Shown in pieces: positions 33,219 through 44,657 of a DNA stretch of 64,000 nt (its first letter is position 1; each line of letters starts with the position of its first letter). The position numbers were made by a program, and so were the translations under genes. Location of the stretch: the NCBI GenBank assembly GCA_963699225.1, contig OY969423.1, positions 1,302,001 to 1,366,000 of the forward strand, written 5' to 3'. Origin of the DNA: VRUE01 sp963699225. GTDB taxonomy: Bacteria > Actinomycetota > Thermoleophilia > Solirubrobacterales > 70-9. Under the pieces are notes generated by a model, which had not been told where the DNA came from, made no database searches, and was given only the letters and a program-made list of their open reading frames with translations.

Positions 33219-33289
33219 GTGCTCCCGCGCAGATGACACCTGTTGCGTCCGATCGACCATCGGATCCGGTTCGAATCCGGCGCCCTCCG
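33201..33289 (+). tRNA. tRNA-like RNA, SelC/allo-tRNA architecture (8/4 branch, long variable arm), anticodon position GAC
   Basis: Acceptor GGAGGGTG (33201-33208) pairs with CGCCCTCC (33281-33288) over 8 bp, followed by G as discriminator. D arm GGGAGC-TGGT-GCTCCC has 6 bp and a 4-base loop, as in selenocysteine tRNA. Anticodon loop ATGACAC (33233-33239) reads GAC; its stem has three good pairs, one G-T and a mismatch at the top. Variable arm TCCGAT-CGACC-ATCGGA (33248-33264), T arm CCGG-TTCGAAT-CCGG (33266-33280). The 8+4 bp branch is that of published allo-tRNAs, and the long arm plus G73 are seryl-type identity features. It lacks an encoded CCA (GCAG follows). It is not a normal tRNA-Sec, since the anticodon is not TCA. 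It may be functional, a regulatory mimic, or decaying. Confidence 0.5.
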
Positions 33290-33356
33290 CAGATAGGCCA
33301 ATAGGCGGGTCGAGTCGGTGGTACTCTCAGCCAAGGGTGTCATCTGTGCGGAGTAC

Positions 33357-33414
33357 TGCGGGGTGGTTCCCGCTTCACCAGACTCGACCCGCTCCGGCGG
33401 GTCTTGTCGTTTCT
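33357..33414 (+). terminator. Terminator-containing direct repeat, copy 2
   Basis: Same block as 29372-29430: GCGGG-GTGGTT-CCCGC (33358-33373), then GACCCGC-TCCG-GCGGGTC (33386-33403) and TTGTCGTTTCT. It ends the tRNA-like transcript and stops a few bases before the convergent cupin gene's stop. GCGGGTCGAGTC at 33305-33316 is a perfect complement of 33381-33392, which includes the 5' strand of this terminator, so an antiterminated fold is possible. Confidence 0.75.
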
Positions 33415-33419
33415 AAGGC

Positions 33420-33899
33420 CTAGGCCTCGTCGAGGCTCTCGCCGTCGAAGTAGCCGACCCCATCGCCGCGCTTGAAAAAGGCCCGCAGGCCGCCGCCCTG
33501 CGGCAGCCTCTCGCCGACGCCGATCTTGTCCGAGTCGGGATAGACGACCACGTCGGGGCGACCGTGACTAGATACCGCCAGCAAGGTCGCCGACTCCTCG
33601 CTGCGGTTGACGATCTGGTGCGCCCCCTCCTCGCCGAGCGGGAAGCGAAGCGCCTCCCCCTCCTCGAGCTCCCGGACGCCCTCCGGAGTTCGCAATGTGA
33701 GTCGGCCGGAGAGCACGATCACCAGCTCCTCGTCGGCGTAGTGGAAGTGGTACGGATAGGCGGCCTCGCCCGCCGGCAGCTCCCAGAGGCTGCAGCCGAT
33801 CAGCTCGGTGCCGAGTTCGTAACCGATCCGAGCCCGCCGTGAGCGAAACCCTTCGGGCCTCTCCCCCTCCTCGAACGTCGGTTTGTAGACGTTCGGCAT
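33420..33899 (-). CDS. Cupin-domain protein
   Basis: 159 residues. YPYHFHYADEELVIVLSGRLTLRTPEG (about residues 48-74) holds the HxH...E metal ligands and EGAHQIVNRSEESATLL the second His, the standard single-cupin pattern. Starts 13 bp downstream of ahcY on the same strand, hence probably co-transcribed. Activity unknown; a link with methyl-cycle metabolism is only suggested by position. Confidence 0.83.
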   Translation of the reverse strand: MPNVYKPTFEEGERPEGFRSRRARIGYELGTELIGCSLWELPAGEAAYPYHFHYADEELVIVLSGRLTLRTPEGVRELEEGEALRFPLGEEGAHQIVNRSEESATLLAVSSHGRPDVVVYPDSDKIGVGERLPQGGGLRAFFKRGDGVGYFDGESLDEA

Positions 33900-33912
33900 C
33901 TGGGACCCTGCG

Positions 33913-35331
<1,419 letters not shown>

Positions 35332-35426
35332 CGGCTGGGCGTCTCCTGATTGGTTGGTTGCCCGAGCCATGGTACGAGACCTGCCGCCCCCCGCGTTGCG
35401 GGAGGCGGCAGGTCCGTGCAGCGGTC

Positions 35427-36452
35427 CTACTTAGTGCTCGCCGGCTTCTTGCCGACCGTCAGCTTCACCTTGGAGCCCGAGGCCAGCACCTTGCCTGGTT
35501 TGGTGCCCTGACTCAGCACCTTGCCCGCCTTTTTCGGCTTGGCATTGCGGCGGGTGACCTTGCCGACCTTGCAGTCAGCCCGGCCCAGCATCCGCTTGGC
35601 GTCTTTGAGCTTCTTGCCCTTCAGCTTGGGAACGACGCAGCCTTCGTAGAAGAAGCGATCGGCCTTGGTCGTGGCGCTGATGCCGGCGATCGTGGTCGCC
35701 GTCACGTCGACTCCGACGACTTTGGCGCTGGGCGGCGCCACCGCCGTAATTTTCGTTTCGGATTCGGCTTTGAAGCTGGCCGCGGGCAGGTCACCGAATT
35801 TGACCGCGCTCGCCGAGGCGAGATCGGTGCCGGTGATCGTCACCGTGGTGCCGCCGGCAACCGGGCCGAAGTCCGGCGCGATCGAGCTGATCACCGGCGT
35901 CGGCTGGACTTCGGCGCTGAGCTCGACCTCTTCGCCGGCTTTCGAGCCGCTCGGCGCAACAGTTGCACCGTCAAACGGCGGCGGGAAGATGAACCCGAAG
36001 CTGGCACCGGGGGCTTTGGCGACGTCGATTTTGTCGGTGACGTTGGTCGGGTCGACGCCGATCAGGTCGCCCGCCTGCACCGGCAGGTTGGCGGTGAAAG
36101 TCTGCAGACCGGTACCCGAGGGGGTCACCGGGTTGCTGGTCCCCGCCGCCATGTAGCCGCCGGAGCCGTTGGGACGCAGCACCCTGAGGAAGAAGGGGCC
36201 GCCAACCGGGTTCTGCATGCGCCAGCGCACGATCGCGCCGCTCACCGGCGAGGTCAGGTTCGCGCCTTTCTCCGGCAGCGCCGTGTTGAAGAAGGTCTCC
36301 ACGGATTTGAATTCGGTCGGTTCCGCTCCGGGCGGCAACACACTGCCGACCGTGACCGTCGACGCTTGCGCACCCGTTGCCACCAGCAGCGCCCCGATAC
36401 TCGCGACGACGGCGATAAAACCGAGTCGCCCCAACATCCCCTGCCTAATCAT
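35427..36452 (-). CDS. Secreted protein with IPT/TIG and PASTA domains
   Basis: 341 residues from ATG 36452, with AAGGAGG 5 bases upstream. Signal peptide LGFIAVVASIGALLVATGAQA. An N-terminal beta-sandwich (about 35-160) of unknown type, then an IPT/TIG domain (PVISSIAPDFGPVAGGTTVTITG), then PASTA-like motifs (CVVPKLKGKKLKDAKRMLGRADCKVGKV, KVLSQGTKPGKVLASGSKVKLTVG). Such combinations are common in extracellular proteins of this lineage. Probably binds cell-wall or surface polymers; function unknown. Confidence 0.8.
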   Translation of the reverse strand: MIRQGMLGRLGFIAVVASIGALLVATGAQASTVTVGSVLPPGAEPTEFKSVETFFNTALPEKGANLTSPVSGAIVRWRMQNPVGGPFFLRVLRPNGSGGYMAAGTSNPVTPSGTGLQTFTANLPVQAGDLIGVDPTNVTDKIDVAKAPGASFGFIFPPPFDGATVAPSGSKAGEEVELSAEVQPTPVISSIAPDFGPVAGGTTVTITGTDLASASAVKFGDLPAASFKAESETKITAVAPPSAKVVGVDVTATTIAGISATTKADRFFYEGCVVPKLKGKKLKDAKRMLGRADCKVGKVTRRNAKPKKAGKVLSQGTKPGKVLASGSKVKLTVGKKPASTK

Positions 36453-36601
36453 CCTGCCTCCTTGGATTGGTGCCCGGAGCCCTTGCGGCCGTCGCGGGCA
36501 TTCGGGGGTCTCAAAACCGATCAGTCTCTGAATGTTGCGGCGGGAGCCCCGCTCAGGCATGTGAGGTAGGCACACAGCCCTTCGCGTCGAAGTTGACGCG
36601 G

Positions 36602-37401
36602 ATGGCAGAGGCGACGCAGAAAAACGTCAGCTACGCGCCGGGAATGGACGCGCGCAGCACCCGAGTGGCGGAAGCGCTGAACACGCCGATGCTGATCGCC
36701 GCGGCGCTGACCCTGCCGATGGTGGCGATCAGCGAGTCGCACCCCGGCGGTGGCCTCGAGACCGTCGCCCACATCCTCAACTGGGTCACCTGGGTCGCCT
36801 TCCTGGTCGAGCTGGTGGTGATGCTGGCTGTCGTCCCCAATCGCCGGGTCTGGCTGCGCCACCACCCGCTCGACCCCTTCATCGTCATCTTCACCCCGCC
36901 CTTGCTCCCCGCTGGACTGCAGGGCCTGCGCGTGCTGCGACTGCTGCGGCTGGTCCGCCTGATGCGCCTCGCCCAGCTCTCGCGCGAGGTCTTCTCGCTG
37001 CAGGGGCTGCACTACGCGATGTTCCTCGCCCTGCTGACCGTGGTCGGCGGCGGCGCCCTCTTCGTCGCCTTCGAGAAACAGAGCCAGCACCTCAACGACT
37101 GGGACGGGATCTACTGGGCGCTGACGACGATGACCACGCTCGGCTCCAATATCTACCCGACCACGACCGGCGGTGAGATCGTCTCGACCGCGATCCTGAT
37201 CATCGGCATCGGTTTCGTCGCCCTGCTCACCGGCGCCTTCGCGGAGCGCTTCCTCAGCCCCGAAATCGCCGAAGTCGAGCGGGAGCTGGCGGCCGATCAG
37301 CTCAGCGCCGAGGCGCTCGCCCTGCGCGAGCTGAAGAGCGTGCAGGAACAGCTGCAGTCGCTCGAGGTCGCCGTCCAGCGTCTGGTCGACGACCGCAGCG
37401 G

Positions 37402-37405
<4 letters not shown>
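36602..37405 (+). CDS. Voltage-gated-type ion channel with non-canonical filter
   Basis: 267 residues from ATG 36602. Six-helix layout with an arginine ladder in S4 (LRVLRLLRLVRLMRLAQLSR, Arg every third residue from 110) and a pore loop YWALTTMTTLGSNIYPTT (171-188). In potassium channels this place reads TVGYGD; here it is TLGSNI. A C-terminal coiled coil (ELAADQLSAEALALRELKSVQEQLQSLEVAV) probably sets the tetramer. Ion selectivity cannot be predicted. The last 4 bp overlap the convergent acs gene. Confidence 0.83.
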
Positions 37406-39390
<1,985 letters not shown>

Positions 39391-39407
39391 TGCTGCTCCT
39401 CTCCTGC

Positions 39408-40061
39408 TCAGGGACCCAGCGGCCGGACCGGCAGAACCGTCCGCCCGAAGGTCGAGTTGACGACCGCCGCAAACGATGCATACCAGGCGGCCGCTGCCGT
39501 CGCCAGGCCGAACCAGCCGCCGACTTCGACCATGCCTTCGTTGCCGCCCGAGTTGCCGATGCCGAGCAGGAAGAAGGTGACCGCAAGCAGGAAGAAGACG
39601 GTCGCTACCGCGGCGTTGGTGCGCAGCGAGGCGACGAACATATAGGTGGTGAAGATGCCCCAGGCGATCAGGTAAAGACCGACCGCATCGCCAACGTGGG
39701 CCGCAGGCACCTCACCGGCGAAGAAGGTGACGAAGGCCCAGAAGGAGATCCAGAAGGCGCCGAACGAGGTGAAAGCGACGGCGCCGAAAGTGTTGCCGGT
39801 GCGGAACTCCCACATCCCGGCGAGGATCTGGGCGACCCCGCCGTAGGCCAGCGCCAACCCAAGCACCACCGGCTCGCCCGCTTTGTTGACGAGATCGGCG
39901 TTGAACATGCTGAGCACGAAAGTGGTCAGGGCGAAGGCGGCGAGGCCGAGCGGCGCCGGGTCGGCGGGCGTCCAGCCCTCACGCACTTGGGTCGCGCCGA
40001 CTGGCTGCTGACCTCCGTTTCCGACCGCCGACTCGTGGGCACGGATCGATGCTGACTCCAT
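39408..40061 (-). CDS. satP: Acetate uptake permease (GPR1/FUN34/YaaH family)
   Basis: 217 residues. ADPAPLGLAAFALTTFVLSMFNADLV is the NPAPLGL-type family signature (here DPAPLGL), followed by six membrane helices. Family members carry acetate and succinate with protons. It precedes acs in the same operon, supporting acetate as substrate. The N-terminal 30 residues are hydrophilic. Confidence 0.9.
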   Translation of the reverse strand: MESASIRAHESAVGNGGQQPVGATQVREGWTPADPAPLGLAAFALTTFVLSMFNADLVNKAGEPVVLGLALAYGGVAQILAGMWEFRTGNTFGAVAFTSFGAFWISFWAFVTFFAGEVPAAHVGDAVGLYLIAWGIFTTYMFVASLRTNAAVATVFFLLAVTFFLLGIGNSGGNEGMVEVGGWFGLATAAAAWYASFAAVVNSTFGRTVLPVRPLGP

Positions 40062-40167
40062 GATCTCTCCTTCGGTCGCCCGCTCCGGCCGGGCCTGTCC
40101 CGTCCGGGACGCGGGGGAACTGCGCTGCTCTTTAGTACCCGGTTCTCCGCGCCGCTACCCTGATCCG

Positions 40168-41550
40168 GTGCTTTTCCGGCAGATAATTCACGAGGATCTG
40201 GGCTGCGCCTCCTACCTCGTCGGCGACACCGCTTCCGGCGTCGCCGCCGTGGTCGACCCGCAGTGGGACATCGATCCATACCTGCACCTGGCGCGCCTGC
40301 ACGGGGTGCGAATCGAGCACGTGCTGGAGACCCACAACCACGCCGACCACGTCTCCGGCCACGGCCGCCTGGCGCGCGCCACTGGGGCGATGATCCACGT
40401 CCACGAGCTGGCCGAGGCGACCTACCCGCACGAGGCCTTCGGCGATGGCTGGACGCTGCCGCTGGGCGAGGGAGCGAGCATCGAGGCGATCCACACGCCC
40501 GGTCACCGGCCCGAGCACACCTCCTTCCTGCTGCGCGACGCCGGCCGCGGCGATGATCCCTGGGCGGTGCTGAGCGGCGACTGCCTCTTCGTCGGCGACG
40601 TCGCCCGTCCCGACCTAGCGGTGGAGCCGCGCGAGGGCGCCGCCGACATCTTCCGCTCCCTGCACGAGCGGCTGCTGACCCTGCCCGAGGAGACCGAGGT
40701 CTGGCCGGGCCACCTCGGCGGCTCACTCTGCGGCAGCGCCGGGATCGACCTCAAGACCTGCTCGACGATCGGTTTCGAGCGCCGCCACAACCGCGCCCTG
40801 CGCTTCGGAAGCGAGGCCGAGTTCGTTGAGGACGCGGTGGCGACGATCGGCAGCAAGCCGCCCAACGTCGGCCACATCGTCGCGCTCAACCGCGGGCCGC
40901 TGGTCACCTCGATCGGCGCCCCGACGCAGCTGACCCCGCACGGCTTCGAGGCAGCGATCGCCGAAGGCGCCCTGGCGGTCGACTCGCGCACCAACGAGCA
41001 GTTCGACGAGGCCCACATCCCGGGTGCGATCAGCGCCTCCGGCTATGACACCGGCTTCGCCACCAAGGTCGCCGAGATGGTCCCGGTCGATGCCGAGCTG
41101 CTCGTCGTCGCCGCCTCCGACGGCAACGAGCTCGAGGCGGCCGAGCTGCTGGCCGCGGTCGGCCTGCAGGTGCGCGGCTTCCTCGGCGGCGGCATGACCG
41201 CCTGGCGCGCCGAGGACCGGCCGGTGGAGCGGATCGAGGCGATCGACTTGGCCGAGCTCGCGCGCCGCCTCGCCGGCGAGGACGGACCGCAGGTGCTCGA
41301 CGTGCGCAACGACTCCGAGTACGCCGAGGCCCACGTCCCGGGCTCGATCCACATCCCCTTCGCTCAGCTGCAGAAACGCCTCGGCGAGCTGCCGCGCGAG
41401 CGCCCAATCGCGACGATCTGCAAGGCCGGCAAGCGCAGCGGCCTGGCGGCCTCGATCCTGCAGCGCGAAGGGTTCGAGGGCGTGATCCACGTCAGCCGCG
41501 GCAACGCCGCGCACTGGGGCAAGGTCGGCGCGACGACAGCGTCGACCTAG
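40168..41550 (+). CDS. MBL-fold hydrolase with two rhodanese domains (persulfide dioxygenase-like)
   Basis: 460 residues from GTG 40168; the frame upstream is shadow. MBL domain: ETHNHADHVSGHGRLA (iron/zinc ligands) and SGDCLFVGDVARPDL. First rhodanese (about 265-350) has ASDGNE where the active Cys loop should be, so it looks inactive; the second (about 370-455) keeps ICKAGKRSGLA with the catalytic Cys. The architecture matches ETHE1/CstB-like enzymes that oxidise glutathione or CoA persulfides to sulfite. TACCCT at 40155 may be the -10 of a leaderless promoter. Confidence 0.85.
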   Translation: MLFRQIIHEDLGCASYLVGDTASGVAAVVDPQWDIDPYLHLARLHGVRIEHVLETHNHADHVSGHGRLARATGAMIHVHELAEATYPHEAFGDGWTLPLGEGASIEAIHTPGHRPEHTSFLLRDAGRGDDPWAVLSGDCLFVGDVARPDLAVEPREGAADIFRSLHERLLTLPEETEVWPGHLGGSLCGSAGIDLKTCSTIGFERRHNRALRFGSEAEFVEDAVATIGSKPPNVGHIVALNRGPLVTSIGAPTQLTPHGFEAAIAEGALAVDSRTNEQFDEAHIPGAISASGYDTGFATKVAEMVPVDAELLVVAASDGNELEAAELLAAVGLQVRGFLGGGMTAWRAEDRPVERIEAIDLAELARRLAGEDGPQVLDVRNDSEYAEAHVPGSIHIPFAQLQKRLGELPRERPIATICKAGKRSGLAASILQREGFEGVIHVSRGNAAHWGKVGATTAST

Positions 41551-41562
41551 CGCCGCTGCTGC

Positions 41563-42783
41563 TCAGTACCCCGGCGGGTGGCGGGCGACGAAGCCTTCCG
41601 GCGAGTCGACCGGCGAGGAGTGCCAGCGGGGGCCGGGACCGCCGACGGTGTCGAAGGCGAGGCCGGCGATGATCATCCAGGCGTGTTCGGCGTTGCCGTA
41701 GACGGTGATCCACTTGCCGGGGCCCGGTTCGCCCCAAGTCTCCAGCCCGGTCGAGTCGAGCGGGCTTTCGAGGAAGCCGCCACCGTGCAGGGCGAAGCTG
41801 ACCGCACCGGAGCAGTCGTAGCCGGACGATTCAAAGGAGCCGTGACCGCCGCCCCAGATATAGGGGGTGGTGGCGATCGAGTTGGCCGCTTCGATCGCGG
41901 CGGCGATTGCGGCCGGCGCGGCGCTGGGCACGCTGGCCTGGCTTTCGGAGATGAATTCGGCGCTCTCGCCGGCGGTCAAGGGCGCCGGGGTGCCGGTGAT
42001 CGGGGCCGGCGCGCCGGTGGTGCTGGCGATCTGTTCGGAGATCGAGGCGAGGTTGTCGCTGAGCGCTTCTTCGCGTGACTCGAGCGTTTCCATCGCGGCG
42101 CGGCGTTCGGCCTGGGCCGACTTCAGTTCGGCGAAGCGCGCCTCGGCTTCTTCGCGTGCGGCCGCGACTTCCTTCTCCTTGGCGGCGATCGCGTCACGCG
42201 CTTCTTTGATCTGCGCCCGCACGGCGGTCATCCGCTTGACCGCGGCGCGCGCTTCGTCGCGCAGGCCCTTGACCCGGGAGGCGACCGAGTCGTCGTACTG
42301 CTGGATCTGGTCGAGGTAGTCGGCGCGGGTGTTCACTTCCGACCAGCTGGCCGAGTCGAGCACGACGTTGAGCATGTCGGGACTGCCCGACTCGTAGATC
42401 GAGACCAGCCGTTCGCGCAGGACATCGAGGGCGCGCTGCAGCCGGGCCCGCACCGCGGCGAGGTGGCGCTGGTCGGCTTCGAGCTTTTCGGTCGCGGCGT
42501 CGAGTTCGCCTTCCTTGGCGGAGAGTTCGGCCTCGACCGCGGCCTGCTGCTGGCGCAGGTCGGAGACTTCGCCGATCATCGAGTCGATCGCCTTGTTCTG
42601 TTCGGCGATCGTCGCCGCCAGCGCGCTCTGGTCTTCGCGCACGTGGCTGAGCTTGCCCTGGGTGCTCTGGAGCTTTTCTTCCAGGTCCTTTGCCGGCGCC
42701 GAAGCGACCACGCAGAGGAGGGCCAGAAGCAGTGCCGCGGGCAGCAGCAGCCGCAATGAGTTGCCGCGAAGGGGAACGCGCAT
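41563..42783 (-). CDS. Secreted NlpC/P60 peptidoglycan hydrolase with N-terminal coiled coil
   Basis: 406 residues. Signal peptide LLLPAALLLALLCVVASAPA, then a long coiled coil (about 30-230; CwlO/RipA-like), a Pro/Ala linker and an NlpC/P60-type domain with the catalytic Cys in YDCSGAVSFALHGG and His in NAEHAWMII. Such enzymes cut peptidoglycan stem peptides during division. In many homologues the coiled coil keeps the enzyme inactive until FtsEX-type activation. Confidence 0.85.
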   Translation of the reverse strand: MRVPLRGNSLRLLLPAALLLALLCVVASAPAKDLEEKLQSTQGKLSHVREDQSALAATIAEQNKAIDSMIGEVSDLRQQQAAVEAELSAKEGELDAATEKLEADQRHLAAVRARLQRALDVLRERLVSIYESGSPDMLNVVLDSASWSEVNTRADYLDQIQQYDDSVASRVKGLRDEARAAVKRMTAVRAQIKEARDAIAAKEKEVAAAREEAEARFAELKSAQAERRAAMETLESREEALSDNLASISEQIASTTGAPAPITGTPAPLTAGESAEFISESQASVPSAAPAAIAAAIEAANSIATTPYIWGGGHGSFESSGYDCSGAVSFALHGGGFLESPLDSTGLETWGEPGPGKWITVYGNAEHAWMIIAGLAFDTVGGPGPRWHSSPVDSPEGFVARHPPGY

Positions 42784-42901
42784 CGGCGGCGCACGGTAGC
42801 GAACCCCTCGCGCAATTGTTAGGAATCGCTAATAACTTGCAAGATCCCGTGCAGAAACCCGCAAATTGGAGGGTTTCCGCACGATGTGCCGACGCACCAG
42901 C

Positions 42902-42967
42902 AGGGCCTTCGGGGGTCCCTCCCAGGCCGCTTCGCGGGAGTTCCTGGGAGGGACCCCCGAAGGCCCT
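42902..42967. repeat. 25-bp perfect inverted repeat (large hairpin A)
   Basis: Arms 42902-42926 and 42943-42967 are perfect complements, with a 16-base loop that itself contains CCGC-TTCG-CGGG. It lies in the 315-bp gene-free stretch 42784-43098. Two such structures in tandem fill most of this region; no T tract follows. Confidence 0.8.
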
Positions 42968-43013
42968 CCCGTCGCCAGCGGTACCTCGCTGGCTAGAAGC
43001 TTGGGTAGCTCCG

Positions 43014-43093
43014 GAGGGTGCCCGGGGCTCCTCCCCAAAACACTCAAGCGCGGCTCCTGCCGCGCGTTTTGGGGAGGGGCCCCGGGCACCCTC
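43014..43093. repeat. 28-bp inverted repeat with inner hairpin (large hairpin B)
   Basis: Arms 43014-43041 and 43066-43093 pair over 28 positions with one G-T. The loop holds a second hairpin, GCGCGGC-TCCT-GCCGCGC (43048-43065). It ends 6 bases from the stop codon of the SHOCT protein gene, so in minus-strand mRNA it is a 3' end structure; it may act as terminator. Confidence 0.8.
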
Positions 43094-43098
43094 GTCAG

Positions 43099-43491
43099 CT
43101 ATGCGAGCAGCTTGGCCTTCGCCTTGTCAAACTCCTCTTGAGACAGAGCGCCCTTGTCCTTGAGGTCGTTCAGCTTGTGCAATTCGTCAGCCGGCGACGA
43201 AGCGTGCGCCTGTTCGCGGACGTAGGAATCGAAATGCTGCTTTGCCTCGGCCTGCGCCTTGATCGTGCGGTCGCGCATGCCGCTACCGCGGGCGATCAGG
43301 TAGATCAGCGCGGTGAGGAAGGGGATGAAGACCAGGAAGAGCACCCAGGCCGCCTTCACCCATCCGGAGGTTTCGTGGTCGCGGAAGAGGTCGCTGAGGA
43401 TCGTGATCAGGATCCAGATCCAGATCACGAAGAAGAAGACCTCGAAGGCTACGAGGAGGGCTTCTCCAACATTGATGTCGGCAAACGGCAA
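43099..43491 (-). CDS. Membrane protein with PLDc_N-like helices and SHOCT domain
   Basis: 130 residues. Two membrane helices (EALLVAFEVFFFVIWIWILITI and AAWVLFLVFIPFLTALIYLIA) and a C-terminal SHOCT motif, LHKLNDLKDKGALSQEEFDKAKAKLL. SHOCT tails mediate oligomerisation. Similar small proteins are common in actinobacteria, with unknown role. Confidence 0.8.
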   Translation of the reverse strand: MPFADINVGEALLVAFEVFFFVIWIWILITILSDLFRDHETSGWVKAAWVLFLVFIPFLTALIYLIARGSGMRDRTIKAQAEAKQHFDSYVREQAHASSPADELHKLNDLKDKGALSQEEFDKAKAKLLA

Positions 43492-43534
43492 GGTGAATCC
43501 TTTCGGTATTGGCGGGACTTACCGCCAACTTACC

Positions 43535-43870
43535 TCAGCCGACGACGATCTTGCCGTGCATGAAGGGGTGAATTTCGCAGTGGTAGCTAAATGTCCCCTT
43601 CTGCGCGAAGCGAACCGCGACGCTGTGACCGGGCTTGATGTGACCGGTGTCGAAGGCGCCGGCATCGGTCGCGGTGTGAGTCGTGCCCGAGGAGTTGGAG
43701 AAGACGACCTTCGTGCCCTTGGCGATATTCAGCGTGTGCGGGTGGAATTCGAAGTGATTGATGTTCACCGTCTTCGCCCCGCTGGTGCTGGCGCTGGGAG
43801 CCGCGGCGGGTGCGGCCTGGGTTGCGATCAGGGCGGCGGCGAGAGCGAGTGAGGCGACGATTCTCTTCAT
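43535..43870 (-). CDS. Small secreted cupredoxin (plastocyanin-like)
   Basis: 111 residues. Signal peptide MKRIVASLALAAALIATQAA. Type-1 copper ligands: His in SGTTHTATD, then YHCEIHPFMHG giving Cys, His and Met. Probably a periplasmic or cell-wall electron carrier. Stands 43 bp from the SHOCT gene on the same strand; no oxidase gene is adjacent to indicate its partner. Confidence 0.88.
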   Translation of the reverse strand: MKRIVASLALAAALIATQAAPAAAPSASTSGAKTVNINHFEFHPHTLNIAKGTKVVFSNSSGTTHTATDAGAFDTGHIKPGHSVAVRFAQKGTFSYHCEIHPFMHGKIVVG

Positions 43871-43903
43871 TGGCCCGATCTACGTGGCCATCGCCGCCGA
43901 GGT

Positions 43904-44638
43904 TCAAAGTCGCTGTGAGAAAAGCACGGCGGAGACGGTGGTCGCCAGGTTGAGGCTCGATACCCCCTCGCGCATCGGGATCGCCAGACGGGCGTCGGCC
44001 CGCTCCAGCAGGGCCTCGCTGAGCCCGTAGCGCTCGGTGCCGAAGGCGAGGATCGAGCGTGGGTCGAGCTCGCCCTCCCCCAGCCGCGTGCCCTCGGGAT
44101 CGATCGCGACCAGGGGCCTGCCGCCCCCGGGCAGGGACTCGATCCGCGCCACCGGCAGGGCGAAATGCAGCCCCGCGGCGCCGCGCAGCGCCTCCGGATG
44201 CCAGGGGTCGTTGCTGCCGGTGGTCAGCACCGCTGCCGCATCGGCGGCCGCGGCAACCCGCACACAGGCCCCCATGTTGCCCATCGTGCGCGGGTCCTCG
44301 AGCAGCACGACCGGCACCGGGCGCTCATCGGTGAGGACCGCAGCAATGTCGACGGCCGGGCGGCGGGCAATCGCGACGACCCCGGTGCGGGGGGCGTGGG
44401 GCACCAGCTGGGCCAGGAGCTCGGCGCTCACCGGAGCGGTTCGCTCGGCGAGCGAGCCGGCGAGGTCGGGTGCGAGGTCCGCCGCCAACCGGTCCAGCTC
44501 AGCGGGATCGGAGGCGACAGCCTCGGTCACCTCGGCGCCGAAGCGCAGCGCGTGCTTGAGCGCGTGAAAGCCCTCGAGCAGAGCAAGGTCCGGGTCACGG
44601 CGGGCGGCGCGGAAGCGCTGGACGACGGGGTCGCTCAC
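43904..44638 (-). CDS. TrmH/SpoU family RNA 2'-O-methyltransferase
   Basis: 244 residues. SPOUT motifs in order: LEDPRTMGNMGACVRVA, LAFGTERYGLS and IPMREGVSSLNLATTVSAVLF. The N-terminal part (about 1-85, starting RFRAARRDPDLALLEGFHAL) is the L30e-like substrate-binding domain. It uses SAM to methylate a ribose in rRNA or tRNA; the target nucleotide is not predictable. Confidence 0.88.
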   Translation of the reverse strand: MSDPVVQRFRAARRDPDLALLEGFHALKHALRFGAEVTEAVASDPAELDRLAADLAPDLAGSLAERTAPVSAELLAQLVPHAPRTGVVAIARRPAVDIAAVLTDERPVPVVLLEDPRTMGNMGACVRVAAAADAAAVLTTGSNDPWHPEALRGAAGLHFALPVARIESLPGGGRPLVAIDPEGTRLGEGELDPRSILAFGTERYGLSEALLERADARLAIPMREGVSSLNLATTVSAVLFSQRL

Positions 44639-44657
44639 CGCCCCATCATGCCGGGAT

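Noticed and set aside
33201..33289. Ordinary tRNA-Sec (selC) gene
   Set aside because: The arms resemble SelC, but the anticodon loop ATGACAC has no TCA, the T stem has 4 rather than 5 pairs, and no selenocysteine machinery or in-frame TGA selenoprotein was seen in the window.
29372..33414. Integrated phage or genomic island with att sites
   Set aside because: The flanking repeats are terminators rather than tRNA 3' ends, there is no integrase, and the cassette genes have the composition of the surrounding chromosome. Kept only as a weak possibility in the findings.
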